A stretch of 60,000 nucleotides of DNA from Membranipora membranacea (lineage: Eukaryota; Bryozoa; Gymnolaemata; Cheilostomatida; Membraniporidae): contig OU612068.1 of the NCBI GenBank assembly GCA_914767715.1, positions 13,828,001 through 13,888,000 on the forward strand, in the 5' to 3' direction. The first letter of the stretch is position 1, and every line of letters begins with the position of its first letter. A program made the translations under genes and the position numbers. The notes under the pieces are model-generated. The model worked only from the letters and a program-made list of their open reading frames with translations, did no database searches and had not been told where the DNA came from. Shown in pieces: positions 22,004-32,369 of the stretch.

Positions 22004-24130
22004 TCTAAGCGTAAGAAACCAAGCATCAATAAACTCGTCTAACATTTATGAACAAAGTCTCTGCTACAGTAACCGCATATGGAATACTATTAGCTTCCTA
22101 TCTGACACGAAGCCTGCATCCTTCAACAATTTGAGACTTCTACAACACAACGTAAGGTCATTATATAAAAAGATGTTTTATTATGAAAGCCTCAATCTTT
22201 TTAAGTCAACCGACATTTTTTCTGTTTCTGAAACATGGCTCACTCCTGATATTCCAGATAGTCTTGTTGACTTGCCTGGATTTTCAATAGCTAGATGTGA
22301 CAGAAAATCTACAACCAAATCCCGGGGAGGTGGTGCTGCGCTCTTTGTAAAATCTTCATATAAATTCTCTATAATAAGTCAATAAAGTATTAAACTGTCC
22401 AGATTTTGTGACTCGTTTTGGATCAAAATACCCCCCGCTAAAAACCAGTGGCTTTTCCCTGATGTTCAGCATCTCACTAATTTAAGAAACAAATTTCACA
22501 AGAGGGTATTCAAGGATATACCTAATCCAGCTAAAGCGCAAGTCAAACAGTTCAACAAGTTTCGAAACTTTGTTACAAATAAAATTAGGAATGCTAAGAA
22601 AGACTTTATAAATGACTCGTTATCTAAAGATGAAAAAAGTTTTTTCACCTGGCTGAAATCACTGACAGGAAAGAAGAAATCCTCTGATCAAATAGAGAAA
22701 ATTAGCTATCAAAACTCTACCTACACCTCAAACTCTGACAAGGCAAATGCCCTTAATAGATATTTTACCACGGTCGCTGGACAATCGGTTTTTATTCCTA
22801 AGATCGATCCACAACCTGACCTTTTCCAAAGTCCAAGTTTCTCTTTCACATATGTTGAGAGCGAAACAATCTACAAACTGATAAAGTCCCTCAAACCAAA
22901 TAAACGTGGTGGCTTGACCATGTTTCCAGCTTCCCTGTACCAAACTGTTGCAGACCTATTAGCTCTTCCCATAGCCCTGATCATTAACGAATGCTACAAG
23001 GAATCAATATTCCCTGACTGCCTAAAAACAGCCCGGTCACCCCACTCTTTAAGAAGGGCGGTAAAACAGACCCCTGCAATTACAGACCAATTTCCAGTCT
23101 GCCAATCATATCAAAGGTGTTTGAGCTAGATATGAAAAATCAAATTATGACCTTTATCGAAACACATGAAATACTCTCAGATCGACAATTCGGTTTTTCG
23201 TAAGCACCATTCCAGTGAACAGTTACTACTTTCTCTTTTACAAAATTGGAGAACAACGCTAGACAACCCTCAACCGAATTTCATAGGTGCACTCTCTTTG
23301 GACGTACGTAAAGCATTTGACACTATAAATCATGGACAACTCATCCACACTCTAATGCGCCTAAATTTTGCAGAGTCAACAACAAAATTATTTACATCCT
23401 ATCTTTCACATCGAACCCAAATCATGAAAGTTGATGATGATCAGTCCAGTGCACTACCGATTACATGTGGAGTACCCCAAGGAAGTGTTCTAGGTCCAAT
23501 ATTATTCAATCTTGCTATCAATGATCTCCTTAACAAGCACAAAACTGCATTCGCTTACGTTGATGACACAGCAACAGATATCCCTACCTTAATGGATAAA
23601 TCTGAGTCATTGATGAGAGAAGTATCGAATTGGTATTCAAACAATCTCCTTCAACTCAACTTATCCAAAACCCAATACTGTATTTTCTCAAATAGGAAAG
23701 TAGAAGATTTTTACCAAATCCAAATTAACAATTTGAAAATAGAATCCAAGCATTCGCTCAATCTTCTTGGAGTCATTCTTGATTCAGATCTTAGTTTAAC
23801 CCCTCAGGCTAATGCCACCGCCTCTAAAGCAAACAAAATGGTCTACTTGTTATCAAAACTAAAAAAATACATGACAGTAGAAAACTCATTGAAGACGAAC
23901 AAATCACTGATCAGACCTATAGTAGAATACTGCTCATCATTGTACCTTGATGGTTTAGCCAAAAATTCAGAAACATTAGAAAAAGCAAAATAAAGCAATC
24001 AGAATCATAACTTCAGCCCCCAAACAATTTTCTGTCACATCTAGCCGCTTACTCCTAAATTTACATACTCTCCACAGTAGAAGGAATTTTCTTTTTCACA
24101 ATTTTGTGAAATCGAGGGTCCATAAAGGCC
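21996..24130 (+). pseudogene. LINE ORF2: APE-type endonuclease remnant and reverse transcriptase
   Basis: From ATG 21996 the N-terminal third of an AP-like endonuclease is readable (LLQHNVRSLYKK, SETWLT, SRGGGAALFV) until a stop at 22385. The rest of the endonuclease is missing. RT resumes at ~22420 and carries motif A LSLDVRKAFDTINH (near 23300), motif B GVPQGSVLGPILF (near 23470) and motif C AFAYVDDTATD (near 23550; Val where most LINEs have Ala). Frame breaks lie near 23045 and 23205 and there is a stop at 23991. Non-functional as it stands; it would have nicked target DNA and primed reverse transcription. Confidence 0.85.
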
Positions 24131-24159
24131 GTGCATCCAAGCACATACTTCATCAAGTT

Positions 24160-25002
24160 CCACAAGGTACTATTATGGGACCGCTCTTGTGGAACATTTT
24201 TGTGCATGATCTGCTGCCCGAAATACCTTGTATCAAATACGCAGATGACACTACAGTTTATAATGTGGTAGAAAGCTGGGAAGTGCACATAGAAAACTCA
24301 GAACTCTACATCTCATAAAGCATCTCTCGTATTTCATGACAATCCTCTACAGTCTGCAGCTGATTATGTGGCAAGCTGGTGTGAAGAAAATTCAATGCTG
24401 TTAAACGTCACTAAGTCACAATCACTGACTCTAACCCTTCAAAAGAACATCATCTGTGATCCTATCAAGATAAATGACATGCCCATCTCACAAAATTCAT
24501 CAGTCAAACTTTTATAGGGGTTTGCTTTGACAATCATAATATGAGATTCAGTGCTCACGTTGACTCTGTAATAAGTAAGTTAAGGCCAGCTGTGCATGCC
24601 ATTATTATGCTCCGGAAAGCTGGGGTCTCCACGTCTAGTCTGGCCACATTTTATAGATCCAGAGTTCTGTCAGTGATCTCGTACGCAGCACCAAGTTGGT
24701 TCCCATACTTATCAAAAGGGGACAAAGAGATTCTTGAACGACTACAGAAGTTATGTCTCAGGGTTATTTTGCCATGGTTAGAACATTATGATGAGCGTCT
24801 TGTAGCATTAAATTTAACAGAACTAAGTGTTTATCTGGACATATGCTGCCTAAAGTATGTCAATAATGTGAGAAAGAACACCAGCCATCCACATCACCAT
24901 CATACACATCACCTAGCAACGAATCACCATCATAAAACCACGACCCTCCCTAAATCCAATACTGCTCTTTGCAGAAAAAGCCTTTTTTATAAATACTCAT
25001 AA
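24160..25002 (+). pseudogene. Second LINE reverse transcriptase fragment fused 3' of the first
   Basis: A second RT motif B (PQGTIMGPLLWN) and motif C (CIKYADDTTVYN, canonical Ala) follow directly after the C-terminal part of the first LINE, so two different RTs are joined head to tail. After a stop at 24316-24318 the frame continues with the RT thumb/C-terminal region (SRVLSVISYAAPSWFPYL, 24541-25002), ending in a His-rich stretch near 24890. It lacks its own 5' part. Confidence 0.8.
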
Positions 25003-25399
25003 ATACGTCAATGCCTTCTTATTGCTTCTTTTGTTTATTGTTTTCACATGGTCTTATTTGCTTCATGCATTGATCGGTGGTTAATAAAAGTTCATAATAT
25101 ATATCTCGTTAGCAAATCAAACAGACATACACTATCACTGTGCAATAATTAAACGCTCATTTAGATCAAACCTAGGCAAATCAGCCTTTTTAGATATTTT
25201 TCATACATTTGTAACTAAATCAACCAAGCCTCGTGAATCATTATCATTTAATCCTACCTAATGTTGTAAACTTGTATTTTTGTTTGCCACTCTCTGTTTC
25301 TTCTTTTCTTTTTTCATCTTATTCATGCAATTTATGATACCATGCTTTCATTATCCTACACACTATATAGTATGTAACACCCTACCACTTATATCTTTT

Positions 25400-25504
25400 T
25401 ATTCAAGTCATTTTTTGTATCTATGTTAATGTGTGTGAGGTCAACAAGTTAGTTTTAATTTGGTTTAATTATAAACTTTTAGAAAACCTCAATAAATAAA
25501 TAAA
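25400..25504 (+). repeat. LINE 3' terminal sequence with AATA-repeat tail
   Basis: GTTAATGTGTGTGAGGTCAA leads into an AT-rich end and CCTCAATAAATAAATA. The same end occurs in antisense at 8574-8690, so this is the family's 3' terminus. The tail is a short simple repeat rather than poly(A), as in CR1/L2-like elements. Confidence 0.75.
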
Positions 25505-26037
25505 TATTGCTTTGTCACATTACATGAGGAAAACTGAAACTTGAAAAAATTCCCCAATAACAGCCTATCAATTTAACCTGTCTGTCATAGCGCTAGTTGT
25601 CAATGTCACTTTCTGTTACACCAGCATGTCAAGATTTTCTGTTACTGCTGATGCAACTCGAAGAAGATATATGAAATGTTCAACCAATATGTGTCTATTT
25701 ACGGCACACTGGGAAGATGATGACAAATCCTGGCATATAACCAAATCTTACTATAAGGTTACTGTAAAAAAACAGAGAGAGTCTTGAGGTGTCCTTAATC
25801 CTCACACTTGGGATGTATTGCATCTCTGAATCTACATTGCATCATAGAAGTGTGAGGCCATAAATTACCTCCTGAATCTTCCAGCAAGGTGCCAGAAACT
25901 GAAACAGACACATGTCAGCTATCAGCAGTGAGACATTAGCCAAAATGCTGTAAAGCTTAGAACCTATGTTGAGTGACACATCAGAAATAACTGCTTGTTA
26001 CATGGTGAAGTTATATTGTGGTTGAACCTGACATTGG
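25505..26037 (+). other. 5' flank of WAP gene 1 (shared with two paralogs)
   Basis: This is almost identical to 33940-34469 and 44925-45444. It has no supported coding exon. It is the upstream region common to the three plus-strand WAP genes of this type. Confidence 0.6.
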
Positions 26038-26045
26038 TATAAAAA
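26038..26045 (+). promoter_or_regulatory. TATA box of WAP gene 1
   Basis: GGTATAAAAACAG places TATAAAAA exactly 73 bp upstream of the ATG at 26111. The same motif at the same distance occurs in the copies at 34470 and 45445. Confidence 0.75.
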
Positions 26046-26110
26046 CAGTGCAAATTTTTATCAGCCTCACTTAATTTCAAACAAAGAGGAGACAGTACAC
26101 CAAACACAGT

Positions 26111-27727
26111 ATGAAGGTGGCTTATATTGCAGTGGTAGCCGTGTTGTGTCTGATACACAACTTTTATGAAGTTAATGGAGCTGGTAAGTGAAATTTATCT
26201 CTCAACATTTTTCACTTCATTCTGTGAAAGAAGGACAAAACGCATATCATAGGTATTAAAACTTGGTCCCATTGCGTTTTAGGGACACTGCAAGAAATAC
26301 CGAACAACCGAACACAATCTTTTCATCTTTATTGAGATCACAGTGCAAGGATATCTTTACTTGTCATTAATCCTAGATCTCATAAGCTTGCCTGTCTGCA
26401 TATTACACTTTTATAAATTTCAATTACAAATTATAGCTTCCATAAATTATTTCTTTCACAGGAGATAAAATTACCAAATATCTATTTAAACAGGTTGTCC
26501 GGCGGTGAAAATTGGACAGGCCGGTACATGTGCAGAGCAGTGTGAATCCAACCCGGCATTTTTCAGAAAGAGAAGGGCATTTCAAAACTGTGAGGAAGAT
26601 GAACTCTGCTGCTCCAATGGCTGCGGCCATGACTGCATGAAAGGTACCTTATCTGGTGTTCAAATGGTGGCGGACAAACAAATAGTACACCAACAAATAG
26701 TGGTAGCTCCCTAGTTTGGGTGCGCAGAGGGCTGCGATAGATTAACAAAATGAGTATTTGGTAATGTACTGCCACTCATATTGCAGCCGTCTGCATGTCT
26801 GAGCAATATAGGCCAGTTGCAGCCTATGCAAAATGTGGCTAGAAATGCAACTTCATTTACGGAATTGGATGGATAGGGTTTGGCATTTGTTCATGGTAGA
26901 GTTTTTCATGCTGATCTCAATGGTGATATTGTACCTTACATAAAGTTGTTCAATTGGCAGCTAATCGCCAAAAATGCTGCCGGTAACAGTGATAAAAAAT
27001 GATGATATGGTTTCAAAACAACCAAAAATCTGAAAGATCATGTCAGATCTGCTATCTTAAATACCCGAGAAATGGCCGAAATTGGTTGCAAGACCCCCTG
27101 CCGCCTGGAAAACTGGCTTCAAATGTTTGTACAGATCTGATTTGTGTATGGTGGCTATGTGTTGACATCTGGTGCTACTAGTAATGACATCTTCATTGTT
27201 CAGTCTTTTCATACTGATAGTGGGCGACAGCCGACGGTATTCTATATGGCTATTGTATCTCTGATCGAATGTGCATGAGTTAGTTAATAGCCTACTAGGT
27301 GTCTTCAAGAAGAGGTTGACATGACCATCCGAAGTCGGACTCTTAAATTAGGGGCGGGTACACTTTACAAATTGACAGTATTACATGCCAACGGTGCCAA
27401 CGGTGCCAACGGTGCCAACGGTGCCAACGGTGTACATGAACAGTGTAGGAGAAGCTACTACTCGGTTGGGACTTGGACTTTCCAATCCATTCATGTGTCC
27501 ATAATCATCTTGCATACTCTCTTCATTGCTAAAAATAAAACTGATGTTCAAAACGATGTACTGTTTGCTTGACAGTGTCCTCATGTCCAACGCCTACAGG
27601 AGCTGGTAGATGTGCCGATACGTGTATCTCAACATCGAGTAGAAAAAGAAGATCTTTGCCAAGTTGCCCTGCCGGTCAGATATGCTGCTCAAATGGCTGT
27701 GGTCACGTCTGTGTTACTCCAGTGTAA
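26111..27727 (+). CDS. Secreted double-WAP protein with polybasic loop (WAP gene 1)
   Basis: Exons 26111-26183, 26494-26643 and 27576-27727, all introns phase 1, give 124 residues. Exon 1 is a signal peptide (MKVAYIAVVAVLCLIHNFYE). Exons 2 and 3 each encode one 8-Cys WAP-type core: GCPAVK...C...C...NCEEDELCCSNGCGHDC and SCPTPT...C...C...SCPAGQICCSNGCGHVC. The Cys order fits a four-disulfide core. Each core has a polybasic run in the C3-C4 loop (FRKRRAF and SRKRRSL). WAP proteins are usually protease inhibitors or antimicrobial; the role here is unknown. A polyadenylation signal AATAAA lies at 27950-27955. Similarity to WAP is by Cys pattern only. Confidence 0.78.
27388..27434 (+). repeat. 9-bp tandem repeat (GGTGCCAAC)n
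   Basis: Four to five perfect units of GGTGCCAAC lie in intron 2 of WAP gene 1. The unit is a multiple of three and reads openly on both strands, but there is no splice context to make it coding. Confidence 0.85.
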
Positions 27728-28125
27728 ACATCTACATAAACCCTATTTGGATTATGATACTGCATTTAATGAGAGCATTCATATTTCATATATCAAATAA
27801 TGTTATCACTTCTGCTGTTGCTTTTTTCTGTTATCCATAAAATACTGTTTTCATAAATATATATATATTACCCATGCATTCATCAAGGCATGTCATTGAT
27901 TGTAGACACTATGATTTTTGTGAGATATAAGGATTACAAATGTATGCTAAATAAACATCACCATGTGTCTCTTAGTTTTAATGTGAAGCAGCTCAATATA
28001 TTTAGCAGGGATCTGGTATGTTTAGCATCTCAAAATGCTCATCATATTTATCAGAATGGTTAGAATGTAACCAGGTCACTTTGCTCGCTGTTTATGATTG
28101 TGTTGGGAGAATCATCTTCACCACG
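27728..28125 (+). other. 3' flank of WAP gene 1
   Basis: Non-coding. It has the AT-rich tail and AATAAA at 27950-27955. The terminal part before 28126 is unique; the duplicated block starts about there (CTAAACCAACTTAAAC). Confidence 0.5.
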
Positions 28126-28459
28126 GACTAAACCAACTTAAACTGAAAGATGCTGAAATTGTCAATTTTTCAGATTGAGTGTTTGATAAAGTACATTCCA
28201 GTACATGCCAAATATGTGCGTGTGCGCGGTATTAAAAGAAGAACTTTCAAAGTAGGCAATTATCTTCACCACAAGTTGGATCTAATTTGCCTGCACTTGA
28301 AAGCAGCCTAATGTAATAGCCAATATTCATATTCACACTGGTCAACACGAGGTCAACTTTTGAAAATAGAGGCAGGTGCGGAACACAAATACCAGTTCAG
28401 ATGGCCAGGCTTTGTAACCTATGGGTGTTGTGGTGACCTTCGCAGGCTATATAATTTAA

Positions 28460-28575
28460 GTTGTTTGGGTCAACGATAAAGTGCAGTATAGCAAAGGACA
28501 TCGGTAGAGCTGCAGAGTTTATTAAGCATAGGGAATATAAAAACAAATAGTCATGATGTTACGAAAGTGGGGTGA
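28460..28575 (+). pseudogene. Old ZCRB1 exon 3 relic, copy 1
   Basis: AACGATAAAGTGCAGTATAG, the GGTAGAGCTGCAGAGTT stretch and GTTACGAAAGTGGGGTGAGT align to ZCRB1 exon 3 plus its donor. There is an in-frame stop (CAA to TAG) and the first knuckle Cys codons are damaged. More diverged than the copies at 32.76 and 43.75 kb. Confidence 0.75.
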
Positions 28576-29394
28576 GTTCTTATGACGTCACAGAAATCTC
28601 TTCAAGACGGCCTAGACCCTGCTATGTGTGATGGTATTGGTTCTCCTCTTATAGAGTGGTGGACAACTACTCCGCTTGAAAACGTGATTATGGACAATTC
28701 CTTCAATGATTTTCCTAGAGTTTTGAATGTTGTTGGAGAGAAGTACTCTGTATTACACATCTTGAAAAAGTGAAATTTATGGCTAGCTAATATTACCCAA
28801 CCTCATTTGTATATATTTATTTATAAACTCTTGCCTTGGCCAGCTACAACATTATAATATACAATACAATGATAGTTTAATATTGATACACTATAATATA
28901 TTTTTTGGCAAGCAGTTTTTATCAATTTTTAGTAGATTGCTCTGTCATGTGCCGAGGTATTGTGAAGTTTTCGACCGACAAACTATTAATTAACCTGACT
29001 GTCATAGCGTCATTGTGTCAGATGTCTATGTCACTTTCAAAATAATGTGTGTTCTGATGTTGAGAGAATATGGTATCAAAGCCAATATTATAGTCAGTAA
29101 GCCAGTGTTTTTATCTGTACGGTAAATAACTTTGTCATGTAAGGAAGTTTTGTAACACATGAAAATTACCAGGAGCAAACTTGTCAATTTAAACATCCTG
29201 TAGCAGTGTAAGATGTCTATGTAACTTTTGCTGTGAAATCAGGATGTTCTGATTCTCTTTTTCCATTGATGAAATCTGACCAAGACATAAACAGTGGTAG
29301 AGGAGTACTTCATAACTAAATACTCAGGGCTTCCTGTAAACAACATGTGAATAATCTCGGCATAGCACCAAATTTTGAAAAAAATTTTGATAAC

Positions 29395-29660
29395 TAAATT
29401 GATATTAGGTAAATTCGCGCCCTCGGTATCTATATTAAATAATCATTAATCATAACAATTTTCATGGGGAAATCCAACTGAATCCAACTTGAATTCAAAT
29501 TGTCTCCCTATTACCAATGAGGAGATAATTCTAAGTTTTATGTCAATATCATTGAAAAACAGTATACCTAATCATAAAATCTATTCAGTTGGATTTCCCC
29601 ATGAAAATGATTAATGATTATTTAATATAGATACCAAGGGCGCGAATTTACCTAATATCA
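29395..29660. mobile_element. Foldback (MITE-like) element with ~80-bp inverted arms, copy 1
   Basis: The left arm, from TTAGGTAAATTCGCGCCCTC through ATTTTCATGGGGAAATCCAA, is inverted at 29575-29658 with only a few changes. The ~90-bp centre is unrelated. No transposase is present. The arms end in GATATTAGGTAAATT on both sides. A disturbed copy lies at 40370-40690. Confidence 0.8.
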
Positions 29661-29742
29661 TTTTAATAATAATGACATAGATTTGGAGGAGGGGAGGGGT
29701 AGTGTCACCCTGTAAAGTAAACCACATGATGTGTTTTATTGG

Positions 29743-29905
29743 AGTCAGGAGTGGTCTGACGGTTAAGGGTATGGACTTGTGATGCAGGTTCGATTCCCGG
29801 CGCCGGCTGTCATTTCTGATTTAGCACTGGCACGCCATTCATCCTAGCCAGGTCTGTTCGGATCAGGACCATAAATACAGGAGATCTATTGTGTGCTTGC
29901 ATGCA
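29743..29905 (+). mobile_element. tRNA-derived SINE, copy 2
   Basis: It starts with GGAGTCAGGAGTGGTCTGAC, then GGTTAAGGGT (A-box-like) and GGTTCGATTCCCGG (perfect B-box), then the body AGCCAGGTCTGTTCGGATCA. It is duplicated with unit A to 40764. A tRNA gene is unlikely because there is no matching acceptor stem. Confidence 0.7.
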
Positions 29906-30278
29906 GTATATGTGATGATGTAGTTTTATAGCAATTTTTGTTGCCAACCAGTAATTTGAATCAAACACCTCACTTAATGCCCTGTATATTTATTGCAGAT
30001 TGTTTGAGTTACCTGAGCTTATTAGTTAATAATGTTGATTTTGTGTGTTTGATAATTGTGTGGATTTACTTGTAGCAAACATTATTATGTTATGATTTTG
30101 AATCAACCTAGATTGTGCAGGCACTTAGTCTGCCTTGTTTTATGAATTGATAGCAGAGCAGTGTTCGACTTGAGAGAGAGTGGACCTGCACCAGCGTAAA
30201 TAAAGATCTTTTAACCTTAAAGTATGAGCTAGTGAATATGTAGACAGCAATATATAAACGTCTTTAAGACTTTCACCA

Positions 30279-31195
30279 TCAACCTCCCTGCCTAAGACGG
30301 AGCGCCCTGCTCGACAGAACAACCTTCATTTTTGTTACATCCCCATATATACGAAGTGCATTCTGGTAGTGAAAAAGAGCTTCATCAAGGTGTCCAAATT
30401 CCTGCATAACTTGAGCACTGTTCTGCATAAGCGTTGAATTTTCAGGCTCTTTCTCGATAAGAGTGGTCAGCTGGTTGATATACCAGCTCCTCAATCCTCT
30501 TTTAGTTTGCTGATTTACGTGTTCGAATCCACCACCTGATTTCCTGATAACCTCACATATCATATCCCGATCGGCTACAGTCTTAGCCTGGGCTTTCTCA
30601 GCCTGAATGTCAGACAATACCTGAGTAACACAACTCGGGTCCTCGTTAATTCCCTCTCTCAAATTGTTAACTTCACTGCTAGGGAGATCGATAGTTAGTT
30701 CTACTTCAGATTCTTCCAGTGCATTGTGAATCTCGAACAGACACCAAGCTCTGCGAATCGGAAGCGGGTCATCCCAAGGAGAGAGAACAAGTATTACCTG
30801 GCCTATGTCTCTTATACTGTTCTTAAATGTAGAGCTAAACCAGTCAAAGTCTTTGGTGGAAATTTCATTCTGATCATTTGTGAAGGGATCGAACTAGAAA
30901 TAGGCATCTGGATGTTTGCTAGCGTACTGTTCCATCACTTCAGCGACCACTTCACTGAAAACATAACTCCAAGCGTGAGACACAAAGACTGTCGCTTCAG
31001 ATACAAAAGGTGTTCCAGTTGTGTCATTATTTGTGTCAATGAATTTCTGGATATACGGTTTCTTTGTTCCAATTGTTTCAGGTTTTACAAAAGCAGAGTT
31101 TATCTGAGATGTTGTGAGGCGATCAGTTTTCACCCTAGGATGGTCTGCGATGAATTTGCGTATTGCGGTGATATGCATTCCTAATTGCGGCTCTT
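30279..31195 (-). pseudogene. Truncated SHAW-TPR gene copy 1
   Basis: This is a copy of the 5' part of exon 2 of the gene at 56525-59487. It starts at the inferred intron acceptor and runs through the SHAW/TIR-like domain to QNALRI, where homology stops abruptly at a TATACGAAGTGC breakpoint (~30350). It then runs into unrelated sequence, ending RLRQGG. A Trp codon in the SHAW domain (at ~30896) is TAG, so the frame is broken early. The first exon (MGCGQSS) is absent and all twelve regular TPR units are gone. Confidence 0.88.
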
Positions 31196-31309
31196 GACCT
31201 GAGAAATATAAATATACAGACTATACTATACTTATCCTAAGGGTTCATTTGATTTTAAAAACTCAATGCAAAGTTAGACCAGGATTTGAAAATTACCACA
31301 TTGAGTTCT

Positions 31310-32260
31310 GGGATGAAGGAACGAATGCATGCGTAATAGACAACATTATATAGAAATGAAAAAGGCAATAGCCATATCCATACCAATATCGATATGTAAT
31401 ATAATTTGCACTGAGTGGTTACCAAAGTCAAGTGTTAATCAAATCAGACTGCACAAGCCAAAGCTTATAACCCATAATGCATTATACTGGAGCTCTAAGT
31501 GGGTTCAGGTAACTGGGACCATATGAGAGTTTGACCCATAGACATATAAACACTTATTTATACTTATTTGTATTTATACTAATAGTATTTACATGTTTGT
31601 GGCTTGTTCATCTAAAGCCCCATTCTCTCATCACCACACATTACTTTGAATGCTGGTAGTTTCAACAATGTGATCTCAATTTAACAGCCTATTCCGCAGT
31701 CTCAAAATTACAATAGCTATATCCGTACCAATATCGATATGTAATATAATTTGTACTGGGTAGTTACCAAAGTCAAGTGTTAATCCAAAATCAGACTGCA
31801 CAAGTCTGAGCACAAGTCTGAGCACATTGACTGACTCAACTTTCCATAAGTAATAGTGTTATCTGGTGAGTGAAGGAAGAATGACTGGGGTTGTCAGAGG
31901 AATTATACATTGCTTAAAGCAATTTTCAGTTTGGTTCTATGCCGACGTTGGTCATGTCGTGTTTTCAGTGTGGCTTGAATATATAGATATTTATCTGCCG
32001 CATCATATATCTTGGTCAGATTGCATCAACTGTAAAACATGATCCTAACAATGATTTCACAGCAAACGTGACACTGACACTGACATCTACATTGAAATAT
32101 TTACAAGTTACAGAAATTCCTTATATGATGATGTAATTTACTGCAAAGAAACAAAATACCTGCTTTCTCTCAGGGATTGTGGTCATGCAACCAGTTGCAA
32201 GGATGTAAAATATGAAGTTGCTGAGTGGCAGAAAAAAAATTGACTTTCAACATATAAGCT
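31310..32260 (-). other. Flank remains of a minus-strand WAP gene, WAP exons missing
   Basis: The left end (GAGTTCTGGGATGAAGGAAC) matches the 3' flank of the minus-strand WAP gene at 47490. 31850-32250 matches the upstream flank at 48420 and 52600-53170 (GAATGACTGGGGTTGTCAG, ATGCAACCAGTTGCAAGG). No WAP exon lies between. A ~90-bp block at 31370-31455 is repeated at 31714-31803. Confidence 0.5.
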
Positions 32261-32369
32261 TGCATATTGCGAAAACAGTGGACTCTCGAATACACCTGAT
32301 ATTTTTCGCAACTTTTGCATAACGTCAAATGTGCTGTCCAAATGACCATTATTGTGGCCAAACAATGAG

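Larger units (their letters stand above)
20604..25504 (+). mobile_element. Composite non-LTR retrotransposon (LINE) insertion, 4.9 kb
   Basis: The borders are defined by comparison with uninterrupted paralogous sequence at ~33940 and ~44925 (TTTAGTATATTGC or close variant). Here TTTAGTA ends at 20603 and TATTGC resumes at 25505. The left part has ORF1 (20701-22003) and ORF2 with endonuclease and reverse transcriptase (21996-~24130), both broken. The right part (from ~24160) is the RT and C-terminal portion of a second, different LINE, ending in an AATA-repeat tail. No clear target duplication beyond about one base is seen. Clade (CR1/L2-like) is a guess from motif style. Confidence 0.9.

Noticed and set aside
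24890-24950. His-rich metal-binding protein tail
   Set aside because: Part of the out-of-use LINE fragment; CATCAC-type simple repeat at the end of an RT frame.
27388-27434. CRISPR-like array or coding Ala-Asn-Gly repeat
   Set aside because: Units are contiguous with no spacers, this is animal DNA, and the frame has no splice context; simple tandem repeat in an intron.
29743-29830. tRNA gene
   Set aside because: A- and B-boxes are present but the acceptor ends do not pair and the sequence continues into a repeated body; it is a SINE.
30726-31184. 152-residue plus-strand frame over the truncated SHAW copy
   Set aside because: Antisense shadow of the SHAW coding frame, also seen opposite the parent at 58694-58966.
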